DNA of 64,000 bases from Metellina segmentata (lineage: Eukaryota > Arthropoda > Arachnida > Araneae > Tetragnathidae). The stretch is from the NCBI GenBank assembly GCA_947359465.1, contig CANAIC010000110.1, positions 62,001-126,000 of the forward strand, read 5' to 3'. Shown piece by piece: positions 9,618 through 17,307 of the stretch; position 1 is the stretch's first letter, and the number at the start of each line of letters is the position of its first letter. The notes under the pieces are model-generated. The model did not search any database. It was not told where the DNA came from and saw nothing but the letters and a program-made list of their open reading frames with translations. A program made the translations under genes and the position numbers.

Positions 9618-9620
<3 letters not shown>
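8781..9620 (+). CDS. SUMO-interacting-motif/zinc-finger/SR-repeat protein B
   Basis: 279 aa. The N-terminus carries two tandem copies of a hydrophobic-acidic element (VPLIDLTDDAS, VPLVDLTDDAS) matching the canonical SUMO-interacting motif. A C2H2 finger follows (LRCVYCEKVF, H-x3-H), then an SR/SP repeat with more proline than protein A, then the C-terminal module shared with 7671. The two genes are tandem paralogs, but only this one has the SUMO-binding elements. A nuclear role such as acting at PML-like bodies or viral factories is an inference. Confidence 0.85.
8992..9368 (+). repeat. SR/SP-coding tandem repeat
   Basis: Repeats of 12 bases (GATCCAGATCCC) inside larger ~60-base units of GATCCCCTTTGAGATCCAGA type. 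The larger unit occurs about four times between 8997 and 9240. Confidence 0.9.
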
Positions 9621-9768
<148 letters not shown>

Positions 9769-9802
9769 TTTGAGCACTTTCTCGACTTGACACTTGCAGC
9801 GT

Positions 9803-10354
9803 CTACTGGATGCGTCTTTCACTGTGCAGTTCTAGCATTGGATAGTTGCAATTCTCGTTCAAAAGTGCCACGATATGAGCTACTTTTCGTAAAGCTTGAT
9901 CAGCCACGATATCGTTTTGTACCTTGTCTTCTTTAATCAAATCAAACATTTCATCGTCCATGTTCATATGGAGCGATAAATGATACCCCTCTCCTTTGTT
10001 TTTCTTTTCCGTGATAAATTTGTAAACGTCAAACTCCTCTTTTCGCCTACGCTTGTTGTTCGGTAGGACCTCTGTGCGATACATTTTCCGACTTCTCGAA
10101 TCAAAAATTTCTTCCGAACAATTTTCTGGATCATAATTTTCGACATTACGTAGATCTTCTTGTAATTTAAAGTTATTCCATTGTGTTATAAAATCCAACA
10201 GAGTTTCATCTTTATAATACTGACAATATATTTTTGCTGCTTCTTCCTTCTCTTCAGGATTTAGACTCGCGAGCGATGCTGCTCCGTCATTGAATATTCT
10301 GTTAAAGACTTCATTAACCGATAATAATTCCTGAACCTTATCAGTGACTGACAT
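9803..10354 (-). CDS. Hypothetical protein, 183 aa
   Basis: No domain was recognised. The protein is charged and mainly helical, with a KRRRK stretch near residue 100 that could be a nuclear signal. It is divergently arranged with the 10381 gene, with only 26 bases between the start codons. Confidence 0.65.
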   Translation of the reverse strand: MSVTDKVQELLSVNEVFNRIFNDGAASLASLNPEEKEEAAKIYCQYYKDETLLDFITQWNNFKLQEDLRNVENYDPENCSEEIFDSRSRKMYRTEVLPNNKRRRKEEFDVYKFITEKKNKGEGYHLSLHMNMDDEMFDLIKEDKVQNDIVADQALRKVAHIVALLNENCNYPMLELHSERRIQ

Positions 10355-10380
10355 TCTCTTTTTTATTACTCTCTACGGTC

Positions 10381-10683
10381 ATGAATAGTGTGGAGCTACT
10401 TGTGAAACGATTGGCAGTTCGTCGAGTTCGATTCGTCTCCATGACTGGATGTCCTCCCACACTCCACGTTGAGTTTCAAGATGGATTCAAGTATCGTCAC
10501 AAGTACGATGTGGGTGTGCGAATGTTTGTGATTTCCATGCAGGATGTAAACGGTCGAGTAATGGAACCAGACGACACGTGCATACCGGCTCCCGTTGGCC
10601 ATTATCAAATGTTTGGCTACCAGAAAGGAGATGCCGTGTTGTTTTCTCGTGGCGAATTAAACTTGGCTATTCGATTTTCATAG
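10381..10683 (+). CDS. Hypothetical protein, 100 aa
   Basis: A small protein predicted to be mostly beta-strand. No family was recognised. Its 3' end overlaps the convergent 10667-10906 gene by 17 bases. Confidence 0.6.
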   Translation: MNSVELLVKRLAVRRVRFVSMTGCPPTLHVEFQDGFKYRHKYDVGVRMFVISMQDVNGRVMEPDDTCIPAPVGHYQMFGYQKGDAVLFSRGELNLAIRFS

Positions 10684-10906
10684 CCGCTATGATATCGTCC
10701 ATTCGTTCGCAAGTATAGCGGTATTTCAAATATTTAAAGATGGTGATGGTCAAAAGGGCAACAAATATGGCAAACGTCAAGATGATAAAATGAAGTCGGT
10801 ACTGGGTCTCACTGGATTGAATGGTGAGAATGCTGATGGAATAGAGAAGACCTCCTGCGAGTGTAAAGATGCCAAACGGTTCCAGAATGGATGCGTCCAA
10901 TTTCAT
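10667..10906 (-). CDS. Small membrane protein, 79 aa
   Basis: Two hydrophobic segments at about residues 10-29 and 38-60, followed by a basic patch. It overlaps the upstream gene 10903-11229 by four bases (ATGA type). Likely a virion or envelope membrane protein; no family was recognised. Confidence 0.65.
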   Translation of the reverse strand: MKLDASILEPFGIFTLAGGLLYSISILTIQSSETQYRLHFIILTFAIFVALLTITIFKYLKYRYTCERMDDIIAAMKIE

Positions 10907-11229
10907 TTTGACGGTAATCGACTTTTCGCAACGATCAAGTTTTCATACACTTTATTCCAAAATGTTTCGTGAATGACTAGGGACATTCGCAAGTCGCTCT
11001 CAAAAGATTCGAATTGTGGTAGTGTGCTTGCAAAGCTCATTACGGTCTCTTGCATACTTGTGAATGGAGCTGCTTGAATCCAATCTCGCAAGACGTTCCA
11101 GCAATGTGACCAAGTGGGAAACGTTTTGTTCAAGGCTTCTTGAAGTGCTTCCGACTGACTTTTGCCATTTACCTTTAAAAATTCGACGAGGTTTCCAAAC
11201 GTAACCTTGACAATTTGTTCCGAATTCAT
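10903..11229 (-). CDS. Hypothetical protein, 108 aa
   Basis: A soluble helical protein with no recognised family. It starts just after a minus-strand AATAAAG and is coupled by overlap to the membrane protein gene downstream. Confidence 0.65.
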   Translation of the reverse strand: MNSEQIVKVTFGNLVEFLKVNGKSQSEALQEALNKTFPTWSHCWNVLRDWIQAAPFTSMQETVMSFASTLPQFESFESDLRMSLVIHETFWNKVYENLIVAKSRLPSK

Positions 11230-11233
11230 TCTT

Positions 11234-11240
11234 CTTTATT
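11234..11240 (-). promoter_or_regulatory. AATAAAG start-proximal element
   Basis: Four bases before the ATG at 11229 (complement). Confidence 0.4.
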
Positions 11241-11296
11241 TGAAAATAAATTTTGAGAGTGGTTGTACTTACATTAGCTTACGGCAAGAGTGAACC

Positions 11297-11545
11297 ATGT
11301 TTCCAGTCTTTCATTACCCCAACTCTTTCGAGATTATAGTACCTTCTTCGGACATTGGAAATTTTCTACAAGACAGTGCAGTCCTCTATCTTCCCGACAC
11401 ACATCTCAAAGTTTCTGGCACATCTAAAGAACATCGAAGAGGAATTTCGGTTGAATTTGATTTAGGTTACGATAAAGAATCTGCTCGCGCTGAATTGCTA
11501 TATTCAGTAAAAAGGTACCAAGTATTTGAAACTGTTTTACGATAG
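11297..11545 (+). CDS. Hypothetical protein, 82 aa
   Basis: A short protein predicted to be rich in beta-strand. The ATG is at 11297. No family was recognised. Confidence 0.5.
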   Translation: MFPVFHYPNSFEIIVPSSDIGNFLQDSAVLYLPDTHLKVSGTSKEHRRGISVEFDLGYDKESARAELLYSVKRYQVFETVLR

Positions 11546-11656
11546 TATTGATCTTATTCCTCACGCAGCCTTGAAAAACTTCATTATGAAGGTGTTTGAA
11601 GAAAAGAGATCAAATTAAAAAATCGAGTAACTCAAGTTCAAATTTTTATTTCTAAT

Positions 11657-11785
11657 ATGGAGCAGTGGAAAGAAGAACCTATTTGCGACACGAAGCACGT
11701 TTCGTGGTGTTCCCCCAACCAAATGAACGGTTCTGAAATAACTATGCAAAAAACTCTTGAATATGAAACTGGATCGGTATCGTAA
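11657..11785 (+). CDS. Possible 42-aa peptide gene
   Basis: An ATG-to-TAA frame ending five bases before the A-run at 11790, the position where most + genes here end. No homology was recognised, and it may be chance. Confidence 0.3.
   Translation: MEQWKEEPICDTKHVSWCSPNQMNGSEITMQKTLEYETGSVS

Positions 11786-11789
<4 letters not shown>

Positions 11790-11830
<41 letters not shown>
11790..11830. repeat. A-run without its own T-run (7a)
   Basis: Outer flank of the large inverted repeat that follows. Confidence 0.9.
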
Positions 11831-11834
<4 letters not shown>

Positions 11835-11888
11835 TTGGACCGTAAGACTTGACGTTTGACGGCTCGAAGCAATACGAGCTATATATAT

Positions 11889-11965
<77 letters not shown>

Positions 11966-12020
11966 TATATAGCTCGTATTGCTTCGAGCCGTCAAACGTC
12001 AAGTCTTACGGTCCAACCTC
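11831..12020. repeat. Perfect inverted repeat with 50-bp arms around an A/T palindrome
   Basis: 11831-11880 is the exact reverse complement of 11971-12020. The loop region is AT repeats plus A-run (11893-11924) and T-run (11925-11957), itself self-complementary, so the whole could fold as one ~190-base hairpin. Confidence 0.95.
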
Positions 12021-12023
12021 TTT

Positions 12024-12236
12024 TCATCCTCTGTACAAGATTCCTCCAGATAATCCCATTGCTATTAGGATAGAAATGAGCTCCACGTAAAACAGAAGTT
12101 GATGCGCCTTGACGATCGTCTGACCCCCCACAGTTGTCTTGTCCGAGTAGAGAGTGTACGAGATGTAGCCAAAGGTGATCAACGCAACCAAAATTGTCAC
12201 AAAGAGACTAGTAGACAAAATCAATTTGATGTTCAT
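12024..12236 (-). CDS. Small two-TM protein, 70 aa
   Basis: Starts at ATG 12236 (complement), nine bases after a minus-strand AATAAAG. Two hydrophobic helices (about residues 5-28 and 48-67) flank a polar stretch (YSDKTTVGG). The layout resembles the neighbouring 12251-12514 protein, so the two may be old paralogs. Probably a virion membrane protein. Confidence 0.65.
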   Translation of the reverse strand: MNIKLILSTSLFVTILVALITFGYISYTLYSDKTTVGGQTIVKAHQLLFYVELISILIAMGLSGGILYRG

Positions 12237-12244
12237 GGTATGTG

Positions 12245-12251
12245 CTTTATT
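12245..12251 (-). promoter_or_regulatory. AATAAAG start-proximal element
   Basis: Serves the 12236 start; it overlaps the last codon of the upstream gene. Confidence 0.4.
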
Positions 12252-12514
12252 CATCCCATCCCATAAAGCAATCCAATTAGCACCATACCCATCAGATTGC
12301 AAACAGTGGGACCGATCATAACCATTTTCTTATCGGTCCAAAAGGTCACAGCGTCGACTCCTTTCGTAGTCACCTTTTGTGTAGTAGTGTCAACCACATA
12401 CTTTGTACTTGCAGCTATTGAATACATGACGTATCCTTGGAGTATCACTGACGCCAGAAGCAACACCAGCACCCCGACAAATAAAATTGAGCTGAATCCA
12501 AATCCCTTTGGCAT
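12251..12514 (-). CDS. Small two-TM protein, 87 aa
   Basis: Hydrophobic segments at about residues 8-30 and 66-86, with a polar segment rich in threonine and lysine between them. Same layout as the 12024 protein. AATAAAG lies two bases before the start codon. Confidence 0.7.
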   Translation of the reverse strand: MPKGFGFSSILFVGVLVLLLASVILQGYVMYSIAASTKYVVDTTTQKVTTKGVDAVTFWTDKKMVMIGPTVCNLMGMVLIGLLYGMG

Positions 12515-12516
12515 TT

Positions 12517-12523
12517 CTTTATT
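12517..12523 (-). promoter_or_regulatory. AATAAAG start-proximal element
   Basis: Two bases before the ATG at 12514 (complement). Confidence 0.4.
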
Positions 12524-12541
12524 CTACTCTTAAAACAAGAG

Positions 12542-13000
12542 ATGTTGGTTCAAGCGATCATACACACTCAAGGAATCGTTTTGGGCAAGAGATACATCCC
12601 TTTGGAGCTCGCCTACCTCGACTGGACGGGATTCGAGAAACATTTCCTCGTCAAGAGTCCAATTTCGTACCAAAACGCTCGTCTATCTCATCCTCACGTT
12701 CGACCCGACTGTTTGATGAGCTGCCGATTCGGCACCCCTTATTCGGAAGTGCTACAGTTTTTACGACACAGGCACCATTACCTGATGAAACGCAATCCGA
12801 GTGCATTGTTTGGATACAAAGGAGAAAGCTTCCAACTCGGAGTCTTGCGAGATGCGGGTATTTCGAACACTGTCAACGTCGAGACTTTGGGCATGCCGGC
12901 TCTCCCGAAGCGATTCGAATGTCCATGCGCTTGGCACAAGGGTCCTAGTAAATGCGCTCTTCAAGCGGTTCGTCTATTTGCACACGTGCTCGAGCAGTAA
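12542..13000 (+). CDS. RNase-H-like/exonuclease-like protein of an arthropod element family
   Basis: 152 aa. The order of an alternating N-terminal strand (LELAYLDW), a middle RHRHHYLMKR region, FGYKGESF followed by a leucine-rich turn, then a Cys-His cluster (FECPCAWHKGPSKCALQAV) resembles uncharacterised proteins found in arthropod genomes and some arthropod DNA viruses. The acidic residue in the first strand (LELAYLD) fits an RNase-H-like nuclease. The assignment is by memory of pattern and is tentative. The last 27 bases overlap the convergent 12974 gene. Confidence 0.6.
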   Translation: MLVQAIIHTQGIVLGKRYIPLELAYLDWTGFEKHFLVKSPISYQNARLSHPHVRPDCLMSCRFGTPYSEVLQFLRHRHHYLMKRNPSALFGYKGESFQLGVLRDAGISNTVNVETLGMPALPKRFECPCAWHKGPSKCALQAVRLFAHVLEQ

Positions 13001-13996
13001 TTTGTTTTGACGTTCGGCCAAATGCAAACGCTCCGTCAACAGCATCAGCTCGCGCGCGTGATCGTCCAACGGCGGTTCCTCCTTGTCGAAAGAATCCCAC
13101 AAAGCGTCGTATTCTGTGAGTGCCAAGAGTCGTTGAAACACGTCAATGGTTTTGGGGATGCGATTTTCTTGGGTGAAGAGAGGTACTTGCTGAATGGACG
13201 TATGCGCGACCCCAATGTTGCGTATAAACTCGTTCGTCAGTCGGTCCGACGTCGAGAGGGTCGGGCATTCACCGTCCAGTAGTTGAAGGATGGATCGTTT
13301 CACGAGACTCTGTACTGCTCGTGCGAGAGGATGGTAGGCATTTGCGAGAACGAATGCTTCCAACAATCCATCCGATTCCCAATGAACGGCGTCCACGTAC
13401 TCGGATCGCGGAACCATGTACATGCTCAAGGGATCGTAGAGCTGACCGCGTGTTTTGCACGTCACGTCGTAGAGTCGCATGGCTCGTTGCATGGACTGGG
13501 TCGACGGATGAACGAGGGGAGCCAACTCGTTTGGAATCGGACGCCGATGGTTGAGCAGGCGTCGAGCCAATTCTCCCCAAAAGCTGGGAGACGTATATTG
13601 GTACGCCACGTCGTCAGCAGGCCGAGTCAACATGGCGTTCAAGATATCCTTGTCGTCGTCCAACGGAAGGAGCCGTTTCTCGCAATTCTTTTTGGCAAAA
13701 ACAGATAACAAGTGGTTAAAGAAGCGTCGAATGGATTTGACTTTGAAGGAGGGATACTGGACATCGTTTTGCAGTTCTACTAGAACTTTTTCGAAATAGT
13801 CGATTGTTTTATCTAAATCGCCTGTGACGTTATAGGGAAACAATGAAAGTCCTCCATGACGCATCGCGTCTCGCCAATCGATACCTTCCACTTCGAGTTT
13901 GACGACGAGCCACTCGCACGGACGTGGTGGATCGGTGGATGTGTCCGAACCGAAAAGGAGTCGATCGATCCAATCAATGGAACAAGTATTTGACAT
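12974..13996 (-). CDS. Hypothetical protein, 340 aa
   Basis: No family was recognised; mixed alpha/beta with a charged C-terminal helix. GC-richer codon use than the small genes around it, like the core genes, so a conserved viral function is plausible. Its start overlaps the end of the 13974-14126 gene by 23 bases and its end overlaps the 12542 gene. It was considered as a missing C-terminal half of Rpb1, but no trigger-loop motif is visible. Confidence 0.75.
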   Translation of the reverse strand: MSNTCSIDWIDRLLFGSDTSTDPPRPCEWLVVKLEVEGIDWRDAMRHGGLSLFPYNVTGDLDKTIDYFEKVLVELQNDVQYPSFKVKSIRRFFNHLLSVFAKKNCEKRLLPLDDDKDILNAMLTRPADDVAYQYTSPSFWGELARRLLNHRRPIPNELAPLVHPSTQSMQRAMRLYDVTCKTRGQLYDPLSMYMVPRSEYVDAVHWESDGLLEAFVLANAYHPLARAVQSLVKRSILQLLDGECPTLSTSDRLTNEFIRNIGVAHTSIQQVPLFTQENRIPKTIDVFQRLLALTEYDALWDSFDKEEPPLDDHARELMLLTERLHLAERQNKLLLEHVCK

Positions 13997-14126
13997 CTTG
14001 GTTCCAGCGAATCAAATTGAAATGGAACTTTTGAGGCGAAGCAGTATAGTAGATTAAGAGGTTACGAGCCATCAAGACGTGTACGAGATAGAGAATGAAA
14101 AACAAGAGTAGGTAGACAATGACCAT
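13974..14126 (-). CDS. Small membrane protein, 50 aa
   Basis: A hydrophobic N-terminal helix (about residues 2-19) with no charged residue, followed by a basic-aromatic tail. Starts at ATG 14126 (complement), before the A-run, and overlaps the next gene. Its shape is like the small PIF-complex or envelope proteins, but no homology can be claimed. Confidence 0.5.
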   Translation of the reverse strand: MVIVYLLLFFILYLVHVLMARNLLIYYTASPQKFHFNLIRWNQDVKYLFH

Positions 14127-14155
14127 GACGGAAAAGTCAACTTGATTACAACTTA

Positions 14156-14157
<2 letters not shown>

Positions 14158-14232
<75 letters not shown>
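14158..14232. repeat. A-run/T-run palindrome 9
   Basis: Between divergent starts (14126 minus, 14282 plus). Confidence 0.95.
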
Positions 14233-14236
<4 letters not shown>

Positions 14237-14281
14237 AAGTCGAGACGCTCTCCCGTTTCACATATTCATTCATCTATTGCC

Positions 14282-15472
14282 ATGGGAATCACCGGCTTTT
14301 GTAAGCTCATCGACCCGCTGTGCGAGCCAACACAAGTGCCTATTGTTCCTTTCGATTCCATCCTCGTCGATCTGCAAAGTTACTTGTATATTGGGATACA
14401 ATACGCACTCGAAACGAACGAGTCGAGTTTGTTTCGTGAGATTGCCAACATTACGTGGGGCCAGCTCGTCAAAACGCTCGAAGAAATTTTACCTCACGCC
14501 AAAACCGATGAAATCACGATCGTGTTGTCTCTCGACGGTCAAGGGGTACCCATGAAATGGCCCATCCAGCGAAAACGACGCTCTAAAACCACCGGGACGC
14601 TCGGAGTGAAGAACAAGTACTGTTACTCGTTGTTTGGCACCAATGTCATCGCTCTACGTGTCCAAGAAGAGTTAGTGAAGCGTTTCGAGAAATACAGATT
14701 TCGAGACGTGCATCGACTCAACCTGATTCTGTCGGGATGCGCCGTACCTGGCGAGGGAGAACATAAAATGTTTCACGTGGCAGAAGCGCTGCACCAAAAA
14801 CATCCCATCGTGGTGAGCGTCGACCAAGACGTGTTCATATTGGCGTTTTTGAGACGCGATCGCTACGAGAGCATTCAAATTTATCGTTATTCAAAGTACT
14901 ACAACGTCAAAGAGTTTTTGAACAATGCTCTACCATACTCACCGTCGCGACTCATCGACTCTTCGTTTCTTTTCGGAAACGATTTCATCCCCCCGATTGT
15001 CGGAATCACGCCCATCAACGTACCGTCCATTCACAAGACTCTGCAATACGATAAAGAATTAGAAGAACCCCCGGACACGATTGCTCGATTTTTAAAAGAA
15101 TTCAACTGCAAAAAATTCCATCGCGTTCCTCACGTGGATCTCGAACTGATTGTTTCCTTCTGGATGACTTACTTTTGGATGCTGGATTACTATACCTTGC
15201 GCGACTTTGACCAAAAATATCTCGAGAATCCAATCTTTGACCGTTTCGATCGCAACCAAGTCATTACGGGACTGTTGGATGAGGAATATTCGAGCGAGGC
15301 GTTTCGGGAGGCTCGTCGACGGTACGACGCCCTCGTCACGTCTCCCACGAACGAAACGCAAGCTCGATGCGCCGTGTTTACCGACCAGACCCTTCTCGAA
15401 GAGTTGAAACCCTATTGGTTAAAACGAGACGATGCGGCTTGCGTCGTGTTGAAATTGACCAGAGTATCGTAA
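14282..15472 (+). CDS. XRN-type 5'-3' exoribonuclease
   Basis: 396 aa. It has the catalytic core motifs of XRN1/Rat1 nucleases in order: an N-terminal MGI-x-GF start, LDGQGVPMKW followed by QRKRR, PGEGEHKM near residue 158, a VDQDVFIL acidic motif near 180 and FGNDFIP near 233. Only the core is present; the long C-terminal extensions of cellular XRN1 are missing. It would degrade RNA with 5' monophosphate, the product of the Nudix decapping enzyme at 62098. The 3' end overlaps the convergent 15378 gene by 95 bases. Confidence 0.9.
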   Translation: MGITGFCKLIDPLCEPTQVPIVPFDSILVDLQSYLYIGIQYALETNESSLFREIANITWGQLVKTLEEILPHAKTDEITIVLSLDGQGVPMKWPIQRKRRSKTTGTLGVKNKYCYSLFGTNVIALRVQEELVKRFEKYRFRDVHRLNLILSGCAVPGEGEHKMFHVAEALHQKHPIVVSVDQDVFILAFLRRDRYESIQIYRYSKYYNVKEFLNNALPYSPSRLIDSSFLFGNDFIPPIVGITPINVPSIHKTLQYDKELEEPPDTIARFLKEFNCKKFHRVPHVDLELIVSFWMTYFWMLDYYTLRDFDQKYLENPIFDRFDRNQVITGLLDEEYSSEAFREARRRYDALVTSPTNETQARCAVFTDQTLLEELKPYWLKRDDAACVVLKLTRVS

Positions 15473-15872
15473 ACGCATACGCGGTTGCGATTCCGATACA
15501 CCACATCCAAGAAAAGAGTTGCACGGGTAAGAATCGAAACGGTCCGAAAATGTTTTTAGCTGCTTCTCGATACCGTAGGCGTCGATCGAGTCGAACGAGT
15601 TGGCGGACAGCGTCGGGAGCAAAGATCAAGTTGGAGTCGCGATCCAGTACGATTAAGGTTTTTGGCCAATCGACCTCCTCGAGAAGTGCGAGGTCGAATT
15701 TCTCGGCATGGGGGAAGCGATCGTATACGTCATTCTCCAGTACACGAGACACGATTTGAGTAGTAAAGACCATGTTCTTGGGATAGGTCAAGACGAGACG
15801 AGAATGTAAAAGAGTGTCGTTGTAGGACATCCACGGTGCATCGTACAAGACTGTTTCCAATGTCAATGCCAT
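15378..15872 (-). CDS. Hypothetical protein with C-terminal membrane helix, 164 aa
   Basis: Starts at ATG 15872 (complement), as MALTLETV. The middle is soluble; a hydrophobic helix at about residues 127-147 is followed by a basic tail. This suggests a tail-anchored virion protein. No family was recognised. Confidence 0.65.
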   Translation of the reverse strand: MALTLETVLYDAPWMSYNDTLLHSRLVLTYPKNMVFTTQIVSRVLENDVYDRFPHAEKFDLALLEEVDWPKTLIVLDRDSNLIFAPDAVRQLVRLDRRLRYREAAKNIFGPFRFLPVQLFSWMWCIGIATAYAFTILWSISTRRKPHRLVLTNRVSTLREGSGR

Positions 15873-15921
15873 GTGCTTATTTTTTGATAATAAAGACGAG
15901 GTAAATATATTTTTTTTGGTA

Positions 15922-16401
15922 ATGAATATCGGTGAAAGATCAAATAGTACTCTCCCTTCAGAAGTTAAAACTGAAGATGGCACGGAGAATAATTCTGGTA
16001 AACGCACTAGTGATGGCATCCCAAAGTTAAACCCGAGTACTAGTATTTCAAACGTTGAAAAGGCCTTTTTGCGATTCAGGAAACGCGTTGCTGTATTCAG
16101 AAGATGTTTGGGATATGCTAGATTTCATTCTCGAACCAAGGAAGAACACTGCATCTACGATTTTGACCCTGGCAAAGTAAAATGCTACTATTTTACCCAT
16201 AATGAATGGTTGGATAAGAAAAATGCACTTTTTCCAGGCTTTACCGATAATTTAAAAATGTATGGTCAGATGGTAAATCTATTGAATCCAACAATTTACA
16301 GGTTTTCAAATGAGACAATGAAATTTTCTAGTTACAAAGACGGTATTGGCATTATTCCTAAACCGAAGCAAGTTGCACCAGGCCAAAAAATGGAAGAGTG
16401 A
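15922..16401 (+). CDS. Hypothetical protein, tandem paralog 1
   Basis: 159 aa from ATG 15922. A segment near residues 50-80 (F-R-K-R-V, then RR-x-LGYARF and EEHCIY) matches the next gene's FRKKV, RRFLGFCKF and EEHNLY. The rest has diverged. AATAAAG occurs at 15889, about 26 bases upstream. Confidence 0.65.
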   Translation: MNIGERSNSTLPSEVKTEDGTENNSGKRTSDGIPKLNPSTSISNVEKAFLRFRKRVAVFRRCLGYARFHSRTKEEHCIYDFDPGKVKCYYFTHNEWLDKKNALFPGFTDNLKMYGQMVNLLNPTIYRFSNETMKFSSYKDGIGIIPKPKQVAPGQKMEE

Positions 16402-16497
16402 TGAAAAAAGATGTAATTGTATTTTTTTCGAAATTTGGACCTGGTGTGTTTTTGTAAAGTGAATAAAGACTAGTGGAATAAATTATTATTTTTTTCA

Positions 16498-16983
16498 ATG
16501 TCGGAAGAAAAGTGGCGGAGCATGATACGAAACGTAAACGACATTGAGGAATCGGATCCAAACGCTGAAACAAGTTTTATACGATTCAGAAAAAAGGTCG
16601 CTACGTCGAGAAGATTTTTGGGCTTTTGCAAATTTGAGTCAAGGTTAGCTGAAGAGCACAATTTATACCGTAGAGAGGCACAACAAGTTCAATACGACTT
16701 TCCTTTTCTATGGGAGATTTGGGATCGTCAGCTGCTGCAATTTTTGGAAGAATATATCAAATGGATAAATTGTTTCGACAGTCGAACAGCGGACGTTTTA
16801 CTGAAACTTTATACTGCGGGTTACGAGTATCCATATTTGTCCTCACCTCCCAGCTCTTCAAAACAACAATTGGATGGGGAGGGGGGTGAAGAGGAAAGGG
16901 AAAGGAAGAAGCGAAAAGAGGAAAAGAAGCGAAAAGAGGAAAAGAAGCGAAAAGAGGAAAGGAAGCGAAAAGGAAAACGGTGA
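16498..16983 (+). CDS. Hypothetical protein, tandem paralog 2, lysine-glutamate tail
   Basis: 161 aa. Shares the F-R-K-[RK]-V and EEH modules with the 15922 protein. The C-terminal ~35 residues are a repeated KRKEEK tract encoded by an 18-base tandem repeat (16909-16977). The tail could act as a nuclear signal or bind nucleic acid. AATAAAG lies at 16462-16468. Confidence 0.65.
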   Translation: MSEEKWRSMIRNVNDIEESDPNAETSFIRFRKKVATSRRFLGFCKFESRLAEEHNLYRREAQQVQYDFPFLWEIWDRQLLQFLEEYIKWINCFDSRTADVLLKLYTAGYEYPYLSSPPSSSKQQLDGEGGEEERERKKRKEEKKRKEEKKRKEERKRKGKR

Positions 16984-17006
16984 ACAGACATGACAGTATC
17001 CACTTG

Positions 17007-17127
<121 letters not shown>

Positions 17128-17153
17128 ACTGACATTAAATCAAGTTTACTGTC

Positions 17154-17303
17154 ATGTATAGCGTAAAACTGTTTTTGCTATCCATTCGAAACCCTCAAAC
17201 CAAATTCAAATGTTTGCAGTGGTTGCGCGAACGAGATTCGGCTCACTCTTCCATAGGTCTCATGTATAAAGACGGGTGTCTTAAAACAATCTACATTTAC
17301 TAA
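17154..17303 (+). CDS. Possible 49-aa protein upstream of PIF-1
   Basis: An ATG-to-TAA frame that ends four bases before the PIF-1 start. It is basic and has no clear TM segment. The tight spacing suggests a real small gene or a leader peptide. Confidence 0.35.
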   Translation: MYSVKLFLLSIRNPQTKFKCLQWLRERDSAHSSIGLMYKDGCLKTIYIY

Positions 17304-17307
17304 AGGA

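Noticed and set aside
11615..12002. Minus-strand frames through the poly-A/T tracts at 11.6-12.0 kb
   Set aside because: They consist largely of poly-phenylalanine and poly-lysine from homopolymers.
11831..12020. Genome terminus or inverted terminal repeat
   Set aside because: It is internal to the window with ordinary genes on both sides, and similar smaller fold-backs occur elsewhere.
12974..13996. C-terminal half of Rpb1
   Set aside because: Size fits, but no trigger-loop or clamp motif can be seen.
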